DNA from: Paracoccaceae bacterium
Lineage (GTDB): Bacteria; Pseudomonadota; Alphaproteobacteria; Rhodobacterales; Rhodobacteraceae
Direction: 5' to 3'
DNA length: 37,540 nucleotides
Assembly (NCBI GenBank): GCA_023260655.1
Contig: JALQUU010000028.1
Location: forward strand, 1-37,540
The position numbers and the translations under genes were made by a program. Shown piece after piece: positions 16,701 to 24,362 of this stretch (positions within the stretch are counted from its first letter, which is position 1; each line of letters starts with the position of its first letter). The notes below the pieces were generated by a model that saw only the letters and a list, made by a program, of their open reading frames with translations, searched no databases and was not told the origin of the DNA.

Positions 16701-17207
16701 GTGATGCAGGGCTATCACAAAGTACTGGCCTATAAGGACGAGTACGAAGTGGCGCGCTTGCACTTGGAGACGGTGGAGAAGGCGCGTGAGCAATTCGATG
16801 GTGATTTCGCGGTGAAATTCCATCTCGCGCCGCCGATCCTCGGAAAGACCGGAGCGGACGGGAAGCCCCTGAAGCAGGAATTCGGGCCACGTATGTTGAA
16901 GGGCTTTGCAATCTTGGCGAAGCTGAAAGGCTTGCGCGGCACGGCCTTCGACATTTTCGGACGCACGGAGGAGCGGAAGCGCGAGCGGGCTCTGATCGGG
17001 CAGTATGAGACTGATCTACGCGAAGTGCTTCTGAAGCTTTCGGATGCGACGCGGGAAGCTGTGGTGGCGCTGGCCGAATTGCCGTTGCAAATCCGCGGGT
17101 TCGGGCATGTGAAGCATGCCAACCACATGAAGGCGGAAAAGCGGCGGCAAGAGCTTCTCGCCTTGATTCGCTCGGGTGGAACGGATGCGCGGAAGGCGGC
17201 GGAATAA
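13785..17207 (+). CDS. Indolepyruvate ferredoxin oxidoreductase, fused alpha-beta type
   Basis: This 1140-residue single-chain 2-oxoacid:ferredoxin oxidoreductase decarboxylates aryl (or branched-chain) pyruvates to acyl-CoA and reduces ferredoxin, in the catabolism of aromatic amino acids. The N-terminal pyrimidine-binding region has GTQALVRLMLMQKARD and VTGYRGSPLGAVD. The TPP part has a cysteine pair, C435 and C438 (CSGCPHNTSTRVP). A ferredoxin-like cysteine cluster starts at C636 (CEGCGDCGQKSNC) and continues to SCLKGFCPSF. The gamma-like domain from about residue 715 opens VVITGVGGTGVVTLG. The C-terminal 200 residues form a family-specific extension. In aerobic alphaproteobacteria such fused enzymes are common; the physiological acceptor is not certain. 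GGAGG precedes the ATG, and the divergent LysR is the likely regulator. Confidence 0.93.
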   Translation: MTTAKVSLNDRFDLTKSPVMLNGTQALVRLMLMQKARDKAAGLNTAGFVTGYRGSPLGAVDMQMRRAGKVLAEHDVKFQEGLNEDLAATALWGTQQAELRGEGKFDGVFGLWYGKGPGVDRSGDVFRHANMAGSSKNGGVLVAMGDDHTGESSTVLHQSEWALVDAYMPIVSPAGVQEILDLGVYAYALSRFSGNWVGLKTMKDTVEATAVVDARPDRMQVVVPTDYPMPKDGLNIRLVDNPTAQEARLIDHKRFAAEAFARANRIDKRVWGKPGAKIGFVAAGKNWLDLLHSMALLGIDAAEAERLGITTYKVAQVWPLDMTSFNEWAEGLDLIVVVEEKRKLLEVQIKEAIFDERKGRRVYGWYKGGAGGLHEKELFPSKGALDPTWIAEQLGDILIEEGCGTEKVKSGLDAIREAKRNDNAEEIATRIPYFCSGCPHNTSTRVPEGSRAYAGIGCHFMSQWMDRSTLGFTHMGGEGANWIGESLFSKRGHVFQNLGDGTYNHSGIQALRAAMAAGTTMTYKILYNDAVAMTGGQRNEGGLDAYRIAAEVRAMGVEQLFVVYDEKEDVQLGRFPSGVPTFERAELPKVQEMCTTLKGVSVILYIQTCAAEKRRRRKRGQFPDPDKRVFINTDVCEGCGDCGQKSNCVSIVPVETELGCKRAVDQSNCNKDFSCLKGFCPSFVTLEGAKVKKSETAVLDLPDMPLPKLPEIRGTWNVVITGVGGTGVVTLGAVLAQAAQIDGKGAGMMEMAGLAQKGGAVHIHCRIANSPDDISAVRVATGEADALIGGDLVVSAGAKTIGLTRAGRTGAVVNNHDIVTGDFTRNTEFRIPTDRLSLALEARLREGLSLFDASELARVTLGDSIFSNMMVFGAAWQRGLVPLSLEAMEEAIRLNGAAVEKNLRAFAIGRWAIVDPEGAAALLVPKVVEKPKSVEERIAYRAAHLEKYQDAKLAAKYRDLVNSVADPLVKEAVMQGYHKVLAYKDEYEVARLHLETVEKAREQFDGDFAVKFHLAPPILGKTGADGKPLKQEFGPRMLKGFAILAKLKGLRGTAFDIFGRTEERKRERALIGQYETDLREVLLKLSDATREAVVALAELPLQIRGFGHVKHANHMKAEKRRQELLALIRSGGTDARKAAE

Positions 17208-17298
17208 CGCACCTTAAACCGTCACGTGGCTGTCATCTTTGCTAGCGAGACTCGGCTGCCGAGAGTAAACGGTGGCCGAGTCAAAGGACGGAGTGACG

Positions 17299-18228
17299 AT
17301 GCGAGTCCAACCGCATGAGCGGCAGATTGCCCGCGATATCACCTATTCCAATTCCGCGTCCACGCGGGGCGGTCGGACGCTGATCCGTGTCTTGGAGAAT
17401 TTCACCGGGCGCATCGGGCTCATCAAGCGGGCGCGCGGCTATGAAAGTGAAGTGGCGCGAGGGCGTAGCTTCTGGGACGTGATCGTCGAGCGCTACGGTT
17501 TAAGCCTTGAGGTGGCGGGCGGCGATCTGGAAAATATTCCATCCGAGGGTCCGCTGATCCTGATCGCGAACCATCCATACGGCATTCTGGACGGGCTGAT
17601 GATGGGGCATATCCTTTCCATCGTCCGTGGCCACTTTCGTATTCTGGCCAATAGCGTTTTCACCCGAGCCCCCGATCTGGAGCGAGTGATCCTGCCGATT
17701 TCGTTTGATGAAACGAAGGAGGCGATGGCGCTCAATCTGGCGACGCGAAAGGAAGCGCTGCGCTATCTGGCAGCGGGTGGCGCCATCGGCATTTTCCCGG
17801 GCGGAACGGTTTCAACAGCCGCGCGCCCGTTCTCGCAGCCGATGGACCCAGGCTGGCGCGGGTTCACCGCGCGGATGATCGCGAAAAGCGGCGCGACCGT
17901 GGTGCCTATCTATTTCGAAGGGCACACAAGCCGGCTTTTCCAGATCGCAAGCCACCTTCATTCAACCCTGCGCTTGGGGCTACTGATTAAGGAATTCGCT
18001 AAGCGCGTGGATACGCCTGTGCGCGTGGTGATTGGCCAGCCGATTGCGCGGCATGATATCGAGAGCCGGGCTGGCGACACCAAGGCGTTGATGGACTTTT
18101 TGCGGAAATGCACTTACGAGTTGTCGCCAACACCGTTGAAATCCTTCGATTACGGGTTTGAATTCGAAGAGAAACACCGCCGTGAAGGCGGGGAAAGGGC
18201 GAGTGGCGATGGCAGTCGGGGTCTTTGA
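17299..18228 (+). CDS. Lysophospholipid acyltransferase family protein (PlsC-like)
   Basis: This 309-residue glycerolipid acyltransferase would use acyl-ACP or acyl-CoA at the inner membrane. The catalytic block is [10 protein letters not shown] at residues 90-99, where H92 and D98 are five rather than four residues apart. The FPEG motif of PlsC is FPGG here. Both traits occur in the hemolysin-like and ornithine-lipid acyltransferase branch, so the acceptor may not be lysophosphatidate. The ATG at 17299 follows CGGAG; a GTG at 17272 is in frame but has a weaker ribosome site. Its 3' end overlaps the murI start by 20 bases, implying co-transcription and translational coupling. Confidence 0.82.
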   Translation: MRVQPHERQIARDITYSNSASTRGGRTLIRVLENFTGRIGLIKRARGYESEVARGRSFWDVIVERYGLSLEVAGGDLENIPSEGPLILIANHPYGILDGLMMGHILSIVRGHFRILANSVFTRAPDLERVILPISFDETKEAMALNLATRKEALRYLAAGGAIGIFPGGTVSTAARPFSQPMDPGWRGFTARMIAKSGATVVPIYFEGHTSRLFQIASHLHSTLRLGLLIKEFAKRVDTPVRVVIGQPIARHDIESRAGDTKALMDFLRKCTYELSPTPLKSFDYGFEFEEKHRREGGERASGDGSRGL

Positions 18229-19021
18229 TAGCGGTCTGGGTGGCTTGACGGTGTTGGATGCACTGGAAAAGCGCTTGCCTGACGTTCCCTTCGTCTATTA
18301 CGGCGACAATGCCCACGCGCCTTACGGCGTGCGGGATGCCGATGACATTTTCAACCTGACCTGCGCGGCCGTTGAGCGGATCTGGGCGGAAGGTTGTGAT
18401 CTGGTGATCCTCGCCTGCAACACGGCATCTGCGGCGGCTTTGAAGCGGATGCAGGAAACGTGGATCCCGCCGAACAAGCGTGTGCTTGGGGTGTTTGTGC
18501 CGCTGATCGAGGCGCTGACCGAGCGCAATTGGGGCGACAATAGCCCGCCACGGGAAGTTGAAGTGAAGCACGCGGCGCTTTTCGCGACGCCTGCAACTGT
18601 GCGGAGCCGCGCGTTTCAGCGGGAGCTTGCGTTCCGTGCGATTGGCGTCGATGTGGAAGCACAGGCCTGTGGTGGTGTGGTCGATGCGATCGAGGATGGT
18701 GATCTGATCCTCGCAGAAGCATTGGTGCGGAGCCATGTGGATGCGCTCTTGCGGAAAATGCCGCATCCGGATGCCGCCGTGTTGGGCTGCACGCATTATC
18801 CGTTGATGGAGCATGTGTTCCGCGATGCTTTGGGGCCGGAAGTTTCGGTTTACAGCCAGCCAAACCTCGTGGCGTCGAGCTTGGAAGACTATCTGAAGCG
18901 CCGTCCGGAGATGCTTGGATCGGGAACGCAGCGCAAGTTTTTGACAACGGGCGATCCGAAGCGCGTTTCTTCGCGGGCAACGCAGTTTATGCGTCGCTCG
19001 ATCACGTTTGAATCCGCTTGA
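18209..19021 (+). CDS. murI: Glutamate racemase
   Basis: MurI (270 residues) interconverts L- and D-glutamate for peptidoglycan. The family motifs are all present: [11 protein letters not shown] (residues 5-15), [11 protein letters not shown] (30-40), the catalytic C70 in ILACNTAS, and the second catalytic C194 in LGCTHYPLM. The ATG at 18209 is chosen because [12 protein letters not shown] is the normal opening; the frame extends upstream into the acyltransferase gene. It overlaps that gene by 20 bases and ends 75 bases before ccmE. The C-terminal tail from about residue 225 is longer than needed for the core fold but typical of alphaproteobacterial homologues. Confidence 0.95.
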   Translation: MAVGVFDSGLGGLTVLDALEKRLPDVPFVYYGDNAHAPYGVRDADDIFNLTCAAVERIWAEGCDLVILACNTASAAALKRMQETWIPPNKRVLGVFVPLIEALTERNWGDNSPPREVEVKHAALFATPATVRSRAFQRELAFRAIGVDVEAQACGGVVDAIEDGDLILAEALVRSHVDALLRKMPHPDAAVLGCTHYPLMEHVFRDALGPEVSVYSQPNLVASSLEDYLKRRPEMLGSGTQRKFLTTGDPKRVSSRATQFMRRSITFESA

Positions 19022-19096
19022 GACTGCGGCAGAGAGGCGCATCGGCTTGCGTTTGCGGGCGCGTTGCTTAGCTCTGGGTGAAAAGGAGACGGACCT

Positions 19097-19549
19097 ATGA
19101 AAGGTTTGAAGAAGCAACGCCGAATTCAGGTGGTAGCCTTGGCCGTGGTGGCCTTGATCGGGGCGACTGCTCTGATCGGTTACGCAATGAAAGATGGCAT
19201 CAACTTCTTCCGTGCGCCAAGCCAGATCGCGGCCGATCCGCCCGGACCGACAGAAGTATTCCGCATCGGTGGTTTGGTCGAGGCGGGCACTTTGGTGCGC
19301 GGCCAGGGCGAAACGATCAGCTTCAGCGTGACGGACGGCGGGGCCTCGATTCCGGTGGTTTACACCGGTGTGCTGCCCGATCTTTTCGGTGAGAACCAAG
19401 GCATGGTGGGGACGGGTCGTTACATCAATGGCACCTTCGAAGCCACTGAAATACTTGCAAAACACGACGAAACCTACATGCCGAAAGAGGTTATCGACGC
19501 GCTGAAAGAGCAAGGTGTTTACAAAGAAGGTACGACGCCCGGCAGCTGA
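19097..19549 (+). CDS. ccmE: Cytochrome c maturation heme chaperone CcmE
   Basis: CcmE (150 residues) is a periplasmic, membrane-anchored chaperone that binds heme covalently and passes it to the CcmF/CcmH lyase. The N-terminal anchor spans residues 10-30 (VVALAVVALIGATALIGYA). An OB-fold beta barrel follows, and the heme-binding histidine is H123 in LAKHDETYMP, with Y127 beside it. AGGAG precedes the ATG. Unlike the usual ccmEF order, two phage-like lysis genes lie between ccmE and ccmF here, and a terminator-like hairpin follows the ccmE stop codon. Confidence 0.96.
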   Translation: MKGLKKQRRIQVVALAVVALIGATALIGYAMKDGINFFRAPSQIAADPPGPTEVFRIGGLVEAGTLVRGQGETISFSVTDGGASIPVVYTGVLPDLFGENQGMVGTGRYINGTFEATEILAKHDETYMPKEVIDALKEQGVYKEGTTPGS

Positions 19550-19595
19550 CCGCGCGGATTGCCTTCCAAGAATTAACCTCTCCGGAATAATGCTG

Positions 19596-19625
19596 AACCC
19601 CATGATCACCAGTCATGGGGTTTTT
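19596..19625 (+). terminator. Terminator-like hairpin ending two bases before the endolysin GTG
   Basis: AACCCCATGA (19596-19605) pairs perfectly with TCATGGGGTT (19613-19622) around TCACCAG, and a total of five T residues (19621-19625) ends the structure. It would terminate ccmE transcripts. The right arm contains the GGGG and an ATG (19615) of the next gene, so it would also hide that gene's start region. Confidence 0.8.
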
Positions 19626-19626
19626 C

Positions 19627-20196
19627 GTGAAAACGGTTCAGGACATTGCAAGAGAGATTGTCGCGCGGGAAGGCGGCTTCGTGAACGATCCCGACGATAC
19701 GGGTGGGGCGACCAATTTCGGGGTTACCCTCGGCACGCTTCGGCGCTTGGGGTTGGATGTGGACGGCGACGGCGAGATCGATGTCGGAGACGTGCAAAGC
19801 TTGAAGCCCGAGCAGGCCGTAGCGATTTTCGTCGAGCATTATTATGAGCAAACGGGCATTCGGGCGTTGCCTGTGGTTCTGCAGGCCTCGGTTTTCGACA
19901 TGTATGTGAACGCGGGGCGAGCCGCGGTCAGGATCTTGCAGCAACTGCTGGTCGAGATGGGGCACCCAATAGCGGTAGACGGGGCAATCGGGCCGCAGAC
20001 TGTGGAAGCTGCCGAAGTGGCGGCGGCACTCGCACCCCAGTATTTGGCGGATGCTTATGGTATCGCTCGCCGGAATTTCTACCTGAGATTGGCCGACGCA
20101 CGGCCTGCGAGCCGGAAATTCGCGCGGTCCCGAAGTGGTGAAAAGGGCGGATGGGTGCGGCGCGCGGAAGAGTTTATCAGCCTCGTTACCACATGA
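19627..20196 (+). CDS. N-acetylmuramidase endolysin, GH108 family (GTA lysis type)
   Basis: This 189-residue enzyme (193 if started at the ATG at 19615 inside the hairpin) is a glycoside hydrolase family 108 muramidase that cleaves peptidoglycan. The catalytic glutamate is E15 in VAREGGFVNDPDDTGGATNF, followed by the family's GVT. A C-terminal peptidoglycan-binding domain carries VDGAIGPQTVEAA. No signal peptide is visible, so export needs the holin encoded next. Residues 44-55 (DVDGDGEIDVGD) form a textbook calcium-binding EF-hand loop. In Rhodobacter capsulatus a GH108 endolysin and adjacent holin (rcc00555-rcc00556, from memory) release gene transfer agent particles. This pair matches in type and order. 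Confidence 0.88.
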   Translation: MKTVQDIAREIVAREGGFVNDPDDTGGATNFGVTLGTLRRLGLDVDGDGEIDVGDVQSLKPEQAVAIFVEHYYEQTGIRALPVVLQASVFDMYVNAGRAAVRILQQLLVEMGHPIAVDGAIGPQTVEAAEVAAALAPQYLADAYGIARRNFYLRLADARPASRKFARSRSGEKGGWVRRAEEFISLVTT

Positions 20197-20227
20197 CCGA
20201 AGCGGAATTCCAATCGAGGGTGGCGGC

Positions 20228-20800
20228 ATGGGGCTGATCGAAAAAGGGTTCGATGTTCTCTTCGGAGATCAACGTAATCTGATCCGCGAAACCGCTGGTA
20301 TTTTCATGGAGCCTGCAGACGAAGGCGCGGAACGCGATGCGGTCATTCGGGATGCTGCTCTCACCCAGTATAAGGAAGAGTTTAGTCAGGTGCGGGAAAG
20401 CCGGTTCGATATTTTCATGAACGGCGTCAACAGGTTGCCGCGCCCCATGCTGGCGTTGGGTACGCTTGGCCTGTTTGTTTCGGCCATGGTCGCACCGCTT
20501 TGGTTTGCGGAGCGGATGCAGGGAATCGCGCTCGTTCCGGAGCCACTTTGGTGGTTGATGGGGGCGATCATCAGCTTCTATTTCGGCGCGCGTCATCAGG
20601 TGAAAGGGCAGGCTTTTCAGGCCAGTGTGGTTCACAATCTCGCGTTGGCCCCGCTGGTTGCAGAGAACGTGAAGGCATTGAAGAACCTGCGTGCCGGAGG
20701 TGATTTGGGAGATGGCGCAACAGGTTCGGCCCTCTTGGCAAAGGGGGATCTCAACCGGGCGTTGGAAGACTGGCGCAAGTCGCGGCCTGTGGAACCTTAG
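20228..20800 (+). CDS. Holin, GTA_holin_3TM type
   Basis: This 190-residue protein has a charged N-terminal region (residues 1-70), two clear hydrophobic helices (74-94 and 104-121) and a soluble C-terminal part. It fits the holin family first described for gene-transfer-agent release (three predicted membrane segments; the third is weak here). It would form lesions in the inner membrane that let the muramidase encoded 31 bases upstream reach the cell wall. GAGGG precedes the ATG at 20228. Its C-terminal helix FQASVVHNLALAPLVAENVKALKNL is long and amphipathic. The pair sits between ccmE and ccmF rather than in a GTA structural cluster. Confidence 0.82.
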   Translation: MGLIEKGFDVLFGDQRNLIRETAGIFMEPADEGAERDAVIRDAALTQYKEEFSQVRESRFDIFMNGVNRLPRPMLALGTLGLFVSAMVAPLWFAERMQGIALVPEPLWWLMGAIISFYFGARHQVKGQAFQASVVHNLALAPLVAENVKALKNLRAGGDLGDGATGSALLAKGDLNRALEDWRKSRPVEP

Positions 20801-20897
20801 TCTAGCGGGCGCGATCTGCGCTAACCCGCGACAACGTGATCTTCTGAATATGTGTTTTCCGATTGGCCGCGGCGCGCGGGCGAATTAATGTCCGCGC

Positions 20898-22859
20898 ATG
20901 ATTACAGAACTCGGTCACTTCGCCCTCATCCTCGCGGCTCTGGTCGCGCTCGTGCAAACTGTTGTCCCGCTGGTAGGTGCCCATCAGCGCTGGCCGGGAT
21001 GGATGGCTATGGCCGAGCCTGCCGCATTGGTCCAGTTCCTGCTGGTCGCGTTTTCGTTCGCGGCGTTGACCTATGCGTTCGTCACCTCGGACTTCAGCCT
21101 CAAGCTCGTGGTCGAAAACTCGCATTCGCTCAAACCGATGCTCTACAAGGTGTCAGGCGTGTGGGGAAACCATGAAGGCTCGATGCTCCTCTGGGTTCTG
21201 ATCCTCGCGCTTTTCGGTGCCTCTGCGGTCTGGTTCGGACAAGACCTTCCGCCGACCTTGAAGGCGCGCGTTCTAGCGGTTCAGGCCAGTGTTTCCGTAG
21301 CATTTTACGCTTTCATTCTATTCACTTCTAACCCATTCCTGCGGTTGGTTGTGCCGCCCATGGACGGGCAGGACTTGAACCCGCTGCTGCAAGACCCAGG
21401 CCTCGCCTTCCATCCGCCGTTTCTCTATCTCGGCTACGTCGGCCTTTCGATGACCTTCGCCTTTGCCGTCGCCGCCTTGATCGAAGGCCGTGTGGACGCG
21501 GCATGGGGGCGTTGGGTACGCCCTTGGACATTGGCCGCGTGGATTTTTCTGACCATCGGTATCGCGCTTGGCTCTTGGTGGGCTTATTACGAGCTTGGTT
21601 GGGGCGGTTTCTGGTTCTGGGATCCGGTGGAGAATGCCTCGTTCATGCCGTGGCTCATCGCGGCGGCGCTCTTGCATTCGGCCATTGTGGTCGAGAAGCG
21701 GGAAAGCCTGAAAAGCTGGACCATCCTTCTGGCGATCCTTGCCTTCGGCTTCAGCCTCATTGGTACGTTCATCGTGCGCTCGGGGGTGATTACCTCGGTC
21801 CATGCCTTCGCCAATGACCCTGAACGAGGGGTATTCATTCTCTTTATCCTTGCGATTTTCATGGGCGGGGCGCTGACACTCTTCACGGCGCGCGCCGGGA
21901 TCATGGAAGCGAAGGGCGTGTTCGGTATGATCAGCCGCGAAAGCGCGCTGGTGATGAACAATATCCTTCTGGCGGTTTCTGCCTTGGTGGTCTTCGTCGG
22001 AACGCTTTGGCCGCTCTTTGCCGAGTTGCTCTTCGGGCGAAAGCTCTCTGTCGGCGCACCGTTTTTCGAGGTGGCTTTCACGCCGTTCATGATTGTCTTG
22101 GCGGTTTTGCTGCCTGTGGGGGCGATCATGCCGTGGAAGCGCGGCGGCGTGAAACGTGCGTTGCGACAACTGGCTCCGGCTTGGGTGCTGGGCTTTGCAA
22201 CGCTGGCGCTGGTATTTGCCGTTCAGACGGGCCGTTCGGCTCTGGGACCGGTGGGGCTTGCGCTTGGTGTGTGGTTGATCGCGGGCGCGGCTCTTGATCT
22301 CTGGAGCCGGACCGGCACGGGTGGCTTGCGCCGTCTGGCGCGCCTCCCTCGTGCGGATTGGGGCAAGGCGCTAGCGCATGGCGGTTTGGGCATCATCTTT
22401 ATCGGCATCGCAGGCCTCATGGCTTGGGATGTGGAAGATGTGCGGACGACGAAAGTGGGCGAGCCATTCGAAGTGTCCGGATACCAGATCACTCTGGTCG
22501 AGGTGCATCGCGAACAGGGGCCGAACTACATCACGACCATGGCGGAAATGCATGTGACGCGGAATGGCAAGGCTTTGGCAACTCTCTTCCCTGAAAAGCG
22601 CGTCTACCCCGTGGCGCAGATGCCGACGACGGAAGCCGCCATCGATAACGGTATCTTGCGGGATATCTATCTGGTGATCGGCGACCCGCAAGCCGATGGG
22701 GGTTGGGCCGTGCGAACCTATATCAAACCCTTGGCAAACTGGATCTGGGCTGGGGCGATCCTTATGGCTCTGGGTGGGTTGATGAGCTTGACTGACCGCC
22801 GCTACCGCGTTGCTGCAGGGGCGCGCAAGTCCAGCGCTGTAGGAGTGGCGGCAGAATGA
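20898..22859 (+). CDS. ccmF: Cytochrome c heme lyase subunit CcmF
   Basis: CcmF (653 residues) is the integral-membrane core of the lyase that attaches heme from CcmE to apocytochrome c. It has many membrane helices. The conserved WWD domain carries tryptophans and the conserved aspartate in WWAYYELGWGGFWFWDPVEN in segments. SGVWGNHEGSMLLW near residue 85 is another signature. The soluble periplasmic domain near the C-terminus (VSGYQITLVEVHREQGPNY) precedes the last helix. Its end overlaps ccmH by four bases (ATGA), showing translational coupling. The 97 bases between it and the holin have no terminator-like hairpin, so read-through from the lysis pair is possible. Confidence 0.96.
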   Translation: MITELGHFALILAALVALVQTVVPLVGAHQRWPGWMAMAEPAALVQFLLVAFSFAALTYAFVTSDFSLKLVVENSHSLKPMLYKVSGVWGNHEGSMLLWVLILALFGASAVWFGQDLPPTLKARVLAVQASVSVAFYAFILFTSNPFLRLVVPPMDGQDLNPLLQDPGLAFHPPFLYLGYVGLSMTFAFAVAALIEGRVDAAWGRWVRPWTLAAWIFLTIGIALGSWWAYYELGWGGFWFWDPVENASFMPWLIAAALLHSAIVVEKRESLKSWTILLAILAFGFSLIGTFIVRSGVITSVHAFANDPERGVFILFILAIFMGGALTLFTARAGIMEAKGVFGMISRESALVMNNILLAVSALVVFVGTLWPLFAELLFGRKLSVGAPFFEVAFTPFMIVLAVLLPVGAIMPWKRGGVKRALRQLAPAWVLGFATLALVFAVQTGRSALGPVGLALGVWLIAGAALDLWSRTGTGGLRRLARLPRADWGKALAHGGLGIIFIGIAGLMAWDVEDVRTTKVGEPFEVSGYQITLVEVHREQGPNYITTMAEMHVTRNGKALATLFPEKRVYPVAQMPTTEAAIDNGILRDIYLVIGDPQADGGWAVRTYIKPLANWIWAGAILMALGGLMSLTDRRYRVAAGARKSSAVGVAAE

Positions 22860-23311
22860 GGTCTATCGTTTACGCACTGGTATTGGCGGCCTTCGTCGGG
22901 CCTGCGTTTGCTGTGCAGCCGGATGAAATTTTGGCTGATCCGGTGCTCGAAGCCCGCGCGCGGGAGATTTCGAAGGGGCTGCGCTGCCTCGTATGCCGCA
23001 ACGAAGCCATTGATGAGTCGAACGCCGATCTGGCGCGTGATCTTCGGCTTTTGGTGCGCGAGCGGTTGGTTGCGGGCGATAGCGACGAGGAAACCGTTGC
23101 CTTTATCGTGGATCGCTATGGGGAATACGTGCTTCTGAAACCGACGGCAGGCGGCGCAAACTGGATTTTGTGGGGGGCGGGCCCGGCTATGCTGCTGTTG
23201 GGGCTCGGCCTCGGGATTTCCTTCCTACGTAAACGTCAGGCTTCGCCGGATGGCGGCAATAAACTGAGCGCGGAAGAAGAAGCGCGGCTTCAGGAAATTC
23301 TCAAGCAATGA
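22856..23311 (+). CDS. ccmH: Cytochrome c-type biogenesis protein CcmH (CcmL/CycL)
   Basis: This 151-residue thioredox protein keeps the CXXCH cysteines of apocytochrome c reduced for heme attachment. A signal peptide covers residues 1-19 (ends AFA). The redox motif RCLVCRNE places cysteines at 44 and 47, followed by the family block ESNADLARDLRLLVRERL. A C-terminal membrane anchor spans about 100-122, with a charged cytoplasmic tail. It overlaps ccmF by ATGA and is the short form, lacking the TPR domain of E. coli CcmH. Confidence 0.95.
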   Translation: MRSIVYALVLAAFVGPAFAVQPDEILADPVLEARAREISKGLRCLVCRNEAIDESNADLARDLRLLVRERLVAGDSDEETVAFIVDRYGEYVLLKPTAGGANWILWGAGPAMLLLGLGLGISFLRKRQASPDGGNKLSAEEEARLQEILKQ

Positions 23312-23378
23312 CGTGAGGTTTCTGCTTTTCCAAACCGCGCGGTCAGTTATGGTGCCAGCGCATGGAGGAGGGACCCCG

Positions 23379-24158
23379 ATGGACTACCAAACGATCGCCT
23401 ATGAAGTCACCGACGGCGTTTCGGTGCTGACGCTGAACCGCCCTGACAAGATGAATGCCTTGAACACGCAGATGCGCGCCGAAGTTGCGCATGCGGCAGG
23501 GCGTGCGGGGCATGAAGCGCGTGTGCTGGTGATCACGGGGTCCGGCGACCGGGCCTTCTGCTCTGGGCAAGACCTTTCGGATCGGGCGACTGCTGCCGAG
23601 GTGGATCTGGAGCGGACGCTGCGGGACGAATATGGCCCTATGCTCAAAGCGATTTACGACTGCCCCGTGCCGACGATTTCGGCCGTAAATGGGGCTGCAG
23701 CCGGGGCAGGAGCGAACCTTGCGCTGGCCGCCGATGTGGTGATCGCGAAAGAAAGCGCCTATTTCCTTCAGGCTTTCACGCGGATCGGTCTCATTCCGGA
23801 TGCGGGCGGCACCTACTGGATGACCCGCGGCATGGGGGCGGCGAAAGCCATGGGGGCGGCACTTTTTGCCGACAAGATTTCTGCACGGCAAGCCGATGAT
23901 TGGGGCCTGATCTGGGAAGCTGTTGCGGATGCCGATTTCGAAGCGACCTGGAAGAAGCGCGCGGCGCATTTGGCCAACGGGCCGACGCTGGCTTATGCCA
24001 AAGTGAAAGAGGCTATTCGCCGCGCTTGGGACAACTCGCTTGAGGAGCAACTCGGACTGGAAGGTCGTTTGCAAGGGCAGGTCGGTAAGAGCCGTGACTT
24101 CCGCGAGGGTGTACTCTCTTTCCTCGAGAAGCGCCCCTCGAAGTTCGAAGGCCGGTAA
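23379..24158 (+). CDS. Enoyl-CoA hydratase/isomerase, PaaG-like
   Basis: This 259-residue crotonase-fold enzyme has the oxyanion-hole blocks AFCSGQDLSDR and AVNGAAAGAGANLALAADVV. AFTRIGLIPDAGGTYWMTR resembles PaaG, the ring 1,2-epoxyphenylacetyl-CoA isomerase of phenylacetate breakdown. No other paa gene is adjacent, so a generic role in acyl-CoA metabolism is equally possible. The ATG at 23379 follows GGAGGAGGG; an in-frame ATG at 23349 is less well placed. It is the last gene of the plus-strand run that begins with the acyltransferase, and a strong hairpin follows. Confidence 0.85.
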   Translation: MDYQTIAYEVTDGVSVLTLNRPDKMNALNTQMRAEVAHAAGRAGHEARVLVITGSGDRAFCSGQDLSDRATAAEVDLERTLRDEYGPMLKAIYDCPVPTISAVNGAAAGAGANLALAADVVIAKESAYFLQAFTRIGLIPDAGGTYWMTRGMGAAKAMGAALFADKISARQADDWGLIWEAVADADFEATWKKRAAHLANGPTLAYAKVKEAIRRAWDNSLEEQLGLEGRLQGQVGKSRDFREGVLSFLEKRPSKFEGR

Positions 24159-24221
24159 AAGCGTCTGTTCCTTTCGCGCCTCGAAAAGAAGGCGGCATTG
24201 GGCAATACAGGATGTTCGAAA

Positions 24222-24256
24222 GGCCCACGTCGGTGACGTGGGCCATTTGCGTTTTG
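24222..24256 (+). terminator. Terminator of the enoyl-CoA hydratase gene
   Basis: GGCCCACGTC pairs perfectly with GACGTGGGCC around GGT (24222-24244). A T-rich ATTTGCGTTTT follows on the plus strand. Confidence 0.8.
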
Positions 24257-24307
24257 GACCCAACAAATTGTCTAACTTGCATTTGGGGTTGGCTCGGGGC
24301 TTCGTTG

Positions 24308-24344
24308 CAAAAGAAAGGGCGCCCCGAGTAGGAGTGCCCTTTCT
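24308..24344 (-). terminator. Terminator of gltA
   Basis: On the minus strand AGAAAGGGC pairs with GCCCTTTCT around 15 bases (24312-24344) and is followed by TTTGC. It starts 19 bases after the gltA stop codon. Confidence 0.75.
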
Positions 24345-24362
24345 AGACCAAACCGGGGAGAA

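Noticed and set aside
15012..16823. 603-codon minus-strand open frame opposite the indolepyruvate oxidoreductase
   Set aside because: Arg/His-rich shadow; the plus strand carries complete domains and cysteine clusters.
17272..17298. GTG start extending the acyltransferase by nine residues
   Set aside because: The ATG at 17299 has a better placed CGGAG, and the added residues show no family similarity.
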